Below, piece by piece: positions 59,183-64,000 of a stretch of DNA of 64,000 nt. The DNA is from Campylobacter fetus subsp. testudinum 03-427 (GTDB taxonomy: Bacteria; Campylobacterota; Campylobacteria; Campylobacterales; Campylobacteraceae). The DNA is taken from NCBI GenBank assembly GCA_000495505.1, contig CP006833.1, forward strand, positions 496,001 to 560,000, in the 5' to 3' direction. Every line of letters starts with the position of its first letter. Within the stretch, counting starts at the first letter, position 1. A program made the translations under genes and the position numbers. The notes beneath the pieces were generated by a model that ran no database searches, was not told the origin of the DNA, and worked only from the letters and a program-made list of their open reading frames with translations.

Positions 59183-59529
59183 CTAGAAGAGGCTGCTTTT
59201 GTAGCTTCTAACATTTGAGCTAGAGTTATCTGAATTCTAGACATCAGACTTGCTTTTTGAGAGTTTAGCGACTGAAGCAGATCTTTTGAATATGGATTAT
59301 CGTTATTTTGTATCTGCGAAATTTGTTGCTCTATTTTCATCAATTGCTCTTTGAGCTTTGTTAGCTGTTTTTCGAGTTTTTGTATTGTACTCTCCTCTTT
59401 TTCATCGCTTGTTGTGCTACTTACGCTTTTAGTTGTTATCTCTTTATCGTTTCTTAAAGAGAGTTTTATGTTTGATCTATTTTCGCTTGAAATTTGATAG
59501 TTGTTTGCTAAATTTGTATTTATACGCAT
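59179..59529 (-). CDS. FlxA-like coiled-coil protein
   Basis: A 116-residue Ser/Glu/Gln-rich protein. The centre is a coiled coil (about residues 48-75: IQKLEKQLTKLKEQLMKIEQ), followed by NNDNPYSKDLLQSLNSQ, and no signal peptide is seen. Its pattern fits the FlxA-like family, which in E. coli is expressed by the flagellar sigma factor FliA. A sigma-28-like promoter is visible upstream here. The function is unknown. Ribosome site AAAGGA is about 7 nt before the ATG. Confidence 0.6.
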   Translation of the reverse strand: MRINTNLANNYQISSENRSNIKLSLRNDKEITTKSVSSTTSDEKEESTIQKLEKQLTKLKEQLMKIEQQISQIQNNDNPYSKDLLQSLNSQKASLMSRIQITLAQMLEATKAASSS

Positions 59530-59547
59530 TTTTTATCCTTTTATTAT

Positions 59548-59573
59548 AAATCGTCATAGACTTATATAATTTA
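59548..59573 (-). promoter_or_regulatory. Candidate sigma-28 (FliA) promoter of the FlxA-like gene
   Basis: On the minus strand, TAAA (59573-59570) and CGATTT (59553-59548) are 16 nt apart, against a consensus TAAAGTTT-N11-GCCGATAA (17). CGATTT matches the Campylobacter -10 pattern CGATWT. It ends 18 nt upstream of the ATG. Confidence 0.5.
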
Positions 59574-59634
59574 ATATAAAAAGCTTTATTAAAGCTGCTA
59601 ATTTGTATAATTTTTAAATTTTAAAAGGAATCTT

Positions 59635-60030
59635 ATGCGAATTAGAATTTATTATGAAGATACCGACGCAGGAGGTATAGTTTATCATTCAAACTACATA
59701 AAATTCTGTGAAAGAGCTAGAAGTGAAATAGTATTTAAAGCTGGTATCAAATTTAGTAAAGATAGACATTTTGTAGTTACAAAATTACTTGCAAATTACG
59801 TAAAACCAGCTGTTTTAGGCGATATTTTAGAGGTTAAAACTAGTCTTGAAAGTATAGGCAAGGCTAGTTTAAGCTTAAATCAAAATATATATAGAGTAGA
59901 AAGCATAAATCAAAAATTACAAGATCCTGAACTGCTCTTCACAGCCAAGATCACGGTTGGATTTATGCTTTATGGCAAACTCGGTAGGCTTGAGCCTGAG
60001 TTGGTTTCGTTGTTTTCATCTACACTATAA
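59635..60030 (+). CDS. ybgC: YbgC-type acyl-CoA thioesterase
   Basis: A hot-dog-fold thioesterase of 131 residues. The N-terminal YYEDTDAGGIVYHSNYIKF has the catalytic Asp, and FCERARSE follows, matching YbgC. YbgC genes often adjoin tol-pal; here no tol-pal gene is adjacent. The 3' end overlaps the opposing 415-aa gene by 61 nt. Confidence 0.93.
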   Translation: MRIRIYYEDTDAGGIVYHSNYIKFCERARSEIVFKAGIKFSKDRHFVVTKLLANYVKPAVLGDILEVKTSLESIGKASLSLNQNIYRVESINQKLQDPELLFTAKITVGFMLYGKLGRLEPELVSLFSSTL

Positions 60031-61217
60031 AATCCAAATTGAGTTGTTTTCATAACTTTTGTGTTGTAAATGACTTGATTTCCTATAACTTGTTCGTTTA
60101 AAAGAGGATTTGCATCAGTATTTATAAAATTAGTATATAAAAAATCAAAACCAAATATCGTAGAGTAAGCTACCCAGTCATAAGTGATATTTTGCCCTAA
60201 AATTTCATTTATAGTAGTTATTTCATCATCTAAAGTAGATATTGAGTTAGCTATATACATATTTTTTCTATCAAGAGGTTGGGTTAAACTAAGAAGCGCA
60301 TTATTATAATTTATCTGCGTTGATAAAATAGCGTAGGGATCTAAGTTGAAAACACGAAATTGTGAGCTTAGAAGAGCTGTTTTAATGAGTGGAGTATTTA
60401 GAAAAATAGATGCATTTTTTAGCCTAGAGTTGTTTTGCAAAATCGGATTTAAATTTAATTTATTACCGCTAATTTCACTTATATAAGCATTTTGATTGCT
60501 GCTTAATATGTAATCATTTAGAGTATTTCCAAGTCTGCTACCATCGGAAAATACAGCTATTTTTGCGTTTGAGTACTTAAGCAGTTTATCTATCTGATCT
60601 TTGTAGTTTATGCCGCCAAAAAATATATTTTCGGCTTTAATGCTAGTTGAGTTTGTATTTAAAGTAGGTATATAAAAGACTAAATCAGCATATTCTGGCT
60701 TTGAGATAGTGCTCATTCCAGTAGTTGTAAGCGGAGCGATGACGTATTTAAATCCTTGTTTTTTTAAATTTAAAATACCATTTGATAGTTTTATGGTAGA
60801 TTCGTCATCTGTTAAGAAAAATTTTATATTTGCATTTAGTTCTCTTTTTAATACGTAAGAAAATATAGCGTTTGTAACTATCAAAGAGTAGCTTTTGATC
60901 ACTTTTTGCGGTATTAAAACGGCTATATTTACATTTGCTTCGGTTCCCATACGTACATTTTGCTGCATGGCTACCTCATTTTTAGCATTTAGGGTATCAA
61001 AAAAGTTTCTTAAGTCGCTAGTTGAATATTGTTCGTTATATCTTGTTAAAAAACTTATATATAGTTCGTCTTTTATAAGGTCTTGCAAACATTTCGTATT
61101 ACAAATTTGAGGTTCTAAGTTTATATAAAATATTTGAGCCGGAGGTATTTCTGATATAATCTGAGTTTTTGCAAATAAAATAGTTACACAAGTCAATAGA
61201 GAGATAATTTTTTTCAT
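59970..61217 (-). CDS. Exported protein with periplasmic-binding-like fold, function unknown
   Basis: A 415-residue exported protein: an N-terminal signal peptide (MKKIISLLTCVTILFAKT), no lipobox. Middle and C-terminal parts (VNIAVLIPQKV, GFKYVIAPLTTTGMS, NAKIAVFSDGSR, FNLDPYAILST) alternate in a way that recalls type-I periplasmic-binding (LpoA/penicillin-binding-protein activator-like) folds, but I cannot name a family. Overlaps the upstream uracil-DNA glycosylase gene by 4 nt and the opposing ybgC by 61 nt. Confidence 0.55.
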   Translation of the reverse strand: MKKIISLLTCVTILFAKTQIISEIPPAQIFYINLEPQICNTKCLQDLIKDELYISFLTRYNEQYSTSDLRNFFDTLNAKNEVAMQQNVRMGTEANVNIAVLIPQKVIKSYSLIVTNAIFSYVLKRELNANIKFFLTDDESTIKLSNGILNLKKQGFKYVIAPLTTTGMSTISKPEYADLVFYIPTLNTNSTSIKAENIFFGGINYKDQIDKLLKYSNAKIAVFSDGSRLGNTLNDYILSSNQNAYISEISGNKLNLNPILQNNSRLKNASIFLNTPLIKTALLSSQFRVFNLDPYAILSTQINYNNALLSLTQPLDRKNMYIANSISTLDDEITTINEILGQNITYDWVAYSTIFGFDFLYTNFINTDANPLLNEQVIGNQVIYNTKVMKTTQFGFYSVDENNETNSGSSLPSLP

Positions 61218-61855
61218 AAGTATCCTTTAATTTTTTTTAAATCATCTATAAATTTCTGTTTGTGGCTAGGATTTTTAGTGATCCAAAAAGCCGAATAAGT
61301 CGGCATGATAAGACTATTTTTAAATTTAAAAATACCACCCCGCACACTTTCAAAAGCACAATTTTTATCTTTTGTAATCCTAAAAAAAAGATCTTTACCA
61401 AAACTAACGATAAGTTTTGGTTTTACTATATCAAATTCTTGCTCAAAGTAAGAGTGACACTGATCATACCATGTATTTTTTAAGATCACATCATCTTTTG
61501 GTCTGCATTTTAGCATATGAGTAAAATATAGTTTTTGGCTATCGATTTTAGCAAGATTTAAGCACTCTTTTAACTCATCATTAAAAGCTGCAAATCCGTT
61601 TTTGTCTTCCTCAAAACTAGGAAAATTCTCTACCAGCATAACATTATAAGATGTTTCTTTGCTGCCTAAAACAGCTTTATTTCTACTTTTGCATAGTTCG
61701 CAAAGATTGCAATTTTTTATCTGCTCTTCTAATCTTTTTAAATTTGAAAAGCTATTTTTATGAGTTAAAATCTCTGAAATTTCAGCTCTATTTATAAATT
61801 TATATCCAATTGCCTTATAAAAATATAGTTGGTATAAAATATTATTATTGCTCAT
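61214..61855 (-). CDS. Uracil-DNA glycosylase, family-4-like
   Basis: A 213-residue Fe-S uracil-DNA glycosylase. C52 and C55 (in CNLCELCKSRNK) with C117 and C133 give the CX2C-Xn-C-X15-C arrangement of family 4/5 enzymes. The substrate loop FAAFNDELKECL and the IVSFGKD motif are recognised, the usual NPS-type ending is represented by a TYSAFWITKNPSHK segment. An N-terminal segment (1-40) precedes the core. Likely removes uracil from DNA. Coupled to the downstream exported-protein gene by ATGA. Confidence 0.82.
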   Translation of the reverse strand: MSNNNILYQLYFYKAIGYKFINRAEISEILTHKNSFSNLKRLEEQIKNCNLCELCKSRNKAVLGSKETSYNVMLVENFPSFEEDKNGFAAFNDELKECLNLAKIDSQKLYFTHMLKCRPKDDVILKNTWYDQCHSYFEQEFDIVKPKLIVSFGKDLFFRITKDKNCAFESVRGGIFKFKNSLIMPTYSAFWITKNPSHKQKFIDDLKKIKGYL

Positions 61856-61894
61856 TTAATATACTATCTAAAAGGTTTTTAAATTCATATAAAT

Positions 61895-62368
61895 TTATAG
61901 CTTTGCTAAATTTTTAAGAGCGTCCCCATCTACTCTTAAACTTATCCACTCATCAAGAGTTTTTGCACCTAGTTTTTTATAAAACGCAAGGCTTGGTTCA
62001 TTCCAGTCAAGACACTCCCATTCAAGCCTTCCAAGAGAGTTATCTATGCATTTTTTTGCTAAAAATTTTAAAAATTCTTTACCTATACCTCTGTTTCTTA
62101 ACTCTTTTTTTACATATAAATCTTCAAGATATATACCTCCTTTTCCAAGAAACGTTGAAAAAGAGTAGAAATAAATAGCGTAACCTACTATATTGTTATC
62201 TGATTCGCAGACTAATGCATTTGCGTATTTTTTTATAAATAACGATTCATAGAACATATCTTTTGTGAAATTAACTTGATCGCTCATATTTTCATATTGC
62301 GCAAGCTCTTTTATGAGTGATAAAATAGCATCTAAATCATCTTTTATGGCTTCTCTTATACGAAACAT
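61895..62368 (-). CDS. GNAT acetyltransferase, diamine/thialysine acetyltransferase-like
   Basis: A 157-residue N-acetyltransferase. The N-terminus IREAIKDDLDAILSLIKELA resembles SSAT-type diamine acetyltransferases, and the acetyl-CoA loop is RNRGIGKEFLKFL (about 92-104). Also WNEPSLAFYKKLGAK. It could acetylate a polyamine or a thialysine-like amine, but the exact substrate is uncertain. In this window a putrescine-forming route exists at 44357-47066, though not adjacent. Confidence 0.78.
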   Translation of the reverse strand: MFRIREAIKDDLDAILSLIKELAQYENMSDQVNFTKDMFYESLFIKKYANALVCESDNNIVGYAIYFYSFSTFLGKGGIYLEDLYVKKELRNRGIGKEFLKFLAKKCIDNSLGRLEWECLDWNEPSLAFYKKLGAKTLDEWISLRVDGDALKNLAKL

Positions 62369-62432
62369 TTTGTAGCCTTTTTTTAAATTTAAGGCTACAA
62401 TTATATCATTATATTAATTAATGTAAGTAAAT

Positions 62433-63716
62433 TTATCCAAGTCTCTCACCGTGACTTACTATATCAAGCCCCTCTCTTTCTTCATCTTTTGATACTCTTA
62501 AGCCGATTGTTTTGTCTATAATTTTTAATATTATGTAGCTTACGATACCGCTATAAACTACTGTTATTGCTACTCCTACTATCTGAACTTTAACACTAGC
62601 ACTAGCTGCGCTTATAGCTTCATCGCAAAATACCGCGGTCAAAATCGCTCCTACGATTCCTCCTATACCGTGTATGCCAAAAGCATCTAGGCTATCATCA
62701 TAGTTTAACTTTCTTTTTACCACAGTTACTGCGTAGTAACAAATTCCTGAAGTTATGATACCGATAGCTAAGGCTCCACTTGCATTTACATATCCTGCTG
62801 CAGGAGTTATGCCAACTAGTCCGCACACGGCTCCACTGGCAAATCCAAGAGCTGAGGGTTTGCTTTTATGAATCATCTCAAAAATTAGCCAAGTTATCGC
62901 TCCGACTGCGGTTGCGACTTGAGTTGCTAGCATTGCCATTGCAGCTCTTGCATCTGCTGCTACTGCGCTTCCTGCGTTAAATCCAAACCAGCCAAACCAA
63001 AGCATCGCAACACCAATCAGTGTTAAAACTAGATTATGTGGAGGCATAGCTTCTTTTTTATATCCAAGGCGCGGTTTTAATATGATAGCTCCAACAAGTC
63101 CTGCGATTCCTGCATTTATATGTACGACGGTTCCTCCTGCGTAGTCTAGTACGCCATGGTTTGCAAGCCAACCGCTACTTTCCCATACCCAGTGAGCTGT
63201 CGGTGCATAAACAACCAAAACCCAAATAGCTATAAATATCATAAGAGAGCTAAATTTGATTCTCTCTGCAAAAGATCCAGTAATTATGGCACAAGATATA
63301 ATAGCAAAAGTCATTTGAAATACGATAAAAACAGACTCTGGAACGCTACTAGCGTTTGGATGGACTGTGAGAGTTTGTTCGCTTGAGATCACGCTAACTC
63401 CATCTAAAAATAGTCTATCAAATCCGCCTATAAAAGGATTTCCGCTAGTAAATGCTATGGAGTAACCTACAGCCATCCAAAGTACGCTTACTATCGCTAC
63501 TGTCGTGAAGCTTTGCATCATTGTAGCTAGTATATTTTTCTTTCTTATCATACCGGCGTAAAATAGTGCGATACCAGGTATTGTCATAAAAAGAACCAAA
63601 GCAGTGCTTGTAAGTAGCCAAGCAGTATCTCCGCTGTCTATTTTATCAAACGAAACAGTCCAGTCACTACTAAAAAGTGGAGCCGCAAACGATATCAAAA
63701 GTAAGTATTTTTTCAT
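62433..63716 (-). CDS. amtB: Ammonium transporter AmtB
   Basis: A 427-residue Amt-family ammonium channel. It has a cleavable-looking N-terminal signal (LLLISFAAPLFSS), about eleven hydrophobic segments, family sequences GIALFYAGMIRKKN, VLDYAGGTVVHINAG (first pore His) and FGIHGIGGIVGAI (second pore His), and a cytosolic C-terminal tail for P-II binding. The P-II gene lies upstream, 9 nt away. Confidence 0.96.
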   Translation of the reverse strand: MKKYLLLISFAAPLFSSDWTVSFDKIDSGDTAWLLTSTALVLFMTIPGIALFYAGMIRKKNILATMMQSFTTVAIVSVLWMAVGYSIAFTSGNPFIGGFDRLFLDGVSVISSEQTLTVHPNASSVPESVFIVFQMTFAIISCAIITGSFAERIKFSSLMIFIAIWVLVVYAPTAHWVWESSGWLANHGVLDYAGGTVVHINAGIAGLVGAIILKPRLGYKKEAMPPHNLVLTLIGVAMLWFGWFGFNAGSAVAADARAAMAMLATQVATAVGAITWLIFEMIHKSKPSALGFASGAVCGLVGITPAAGYVNASGALAIGIITSGICYYAVTVVKRKLNYDDSLDAFGIHGIGGIVGAILTAVFCDEAISAASASVKVQIVGVAITVVYSGIVSYIILKIIDKTIGLRVSKDEEREGLDIVSHGERLG

Positions 63717-63725
63717 TTTAGTCTC

Positions 63726-64000
63726 CTATATGGCGTCTTCGCCGCGCTCATTTGTGCGTATTCTTATAACTTCATCTAAACTTGATACAAATATCTTTCC
63801 ATCTCCAGTTGTTCCTGTTTTAGCAGCTGATATAATCGCGTTGATTATGTTTGAGACATCATCTTCTTTGGATGCTATTTCTATCTTTAGTTTAGGGATA
63901 TAGCTGATTAGATACTCTGCTCCTCTGTAGTTTTCTACGTGTCCTTTTTGTTTTCCATAACCTTTTATCTCTGTTATAGTTATTCCGCAGACTCCTATTT
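63726..64000 (-). CDS. glnK: Nitrogen regulatory protein P-II (partial)
   Basis: Incomplete: about 91 of about 112 residues are visible, the 5' end lies beyond the right edge. The T-loop segment KGYGKQKGHVENYRGAEY with the modifiable Tyr and the C-terminal SAAKTGTTGDGKIF and RIRTNERGEDAI match GlnB/GlnK. Linkage to amtB favours GlnK, which gates the transporter by nitrogen and ATP/ADP state. Stop TAG at 63726-63728. Confidence 0.93.
   Translation of the reverse strand, partial: IGVCGITITEIKGYGKQKGHVENYRGAEYLISYIPKLKIEIASKEDDVSNIINAIISAAKTGTTGDGKIFVSSLDEVIRIRTNERGEDAI

Overview
The window is low-GC (AT-rich) chromosomal DNA from an epsilonproteobacterium, almost certainly a Campylobacter. The supporting evidence is the 16S sequence, the gene neighbourhoods nth-peb4-fba, the FTR1/P19 iron locus, the deiminase-CDF-amidohydrolase trio, a FlaC-type short flagellin, RpoN-type flagellar promoters and a cytosolic CZB chemoreceptor. 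The 16S variable regions look to me like the C. fetus / C. hyointestinalis / C. iguaniorum group. This is from memory, not a search, so species is left open. No phage, IS element, integrase, CRISPR array or toxin-antitoxin pair was seen; most of the window is core genome.

Layout. (1) 28-8121: a surface-polysaccharide locus. A tightly coupled leftward operon (wzm, wzt, a 62-aa coiled-coil ORF, a two-domain 743-aa glycosyltransferase, a GT4 glycosyltransferase) is divergent from a rightward pair (a GT4 glycosyltransferase and a polyprenyl-phosphate sugar-phosphate transferase). Together they could start, extend and export an ABC-dependent O-chain or capsule-like glycan. (2) 8125-15512: radA-ftsY-TlpA-like on the minus strand, then 5-formyl-THF cyclo-ligase, rny, SYLF, DedA and a YdgA-like protein on the plus strand. 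(3) 15513-21289: one rRNA operon, 16S-tRNA-Ile-23S-5S, with no tRNA-Ala in the spacer, visible RNase III-type processing stems, and a nine-base C tract before and a nine-base G tract after it. (4) 21687-36492: ComEA-like DNA-binding protein, CZB chemoreceptor, bioA, nth, peb4, fba, a MotA/ExbB-like plus OmpA/MotB-like pair, a PLP enzyme, hisD, flaC, rpoD and two flagellar rod genes behind a sigma-54 promoter.

(5) 36742-44285: a Fur-box-preceded iron acquisition locus (FTR1 permease with a three-fold repeated periplasmic part, P19, DUF2318 membrane protein, two FtsX-like permeases, their ATPase, a thioredoxin-like lipoprotein). (6) 44357-47066: agmatine deiminase, CDF cation exporter and N-carbamoylputrescine amidase, an agmatine-to-putrescine route with a transporter embedded in it. 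(7) 47114-64000: gltS, an operon of response regulator, histidine kinase, MATE exporter and YgjP-like metalloprotease, an MHS-type MFS transporter, an ABC-F ATPase, an NSS transporter, a Ste24-like protease, prmC, a small membrane protein, an FlxA-like protein with a candidate sigma-28 promoter, a YbgC thioesterase, a periplasmic protein of unknown role, a family-4-like uracil-DNA glycosylase, a GNAT, amtB and a P-II gene cut by the right edge.

No complete system that I would call previously undescribed is evident. The least explained items are the orphan stator-like pair with its overlapping leader hairpins, the coiled-coil micro-ORF in the glycan operon, the long pre-23S leader and the two homopolymer tracts around the rRNA operon. 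Bases 1-27 lie beyond the last glycan gene and hold nothing I can identify. Comparisons with C. jejuni gene order are from memory.
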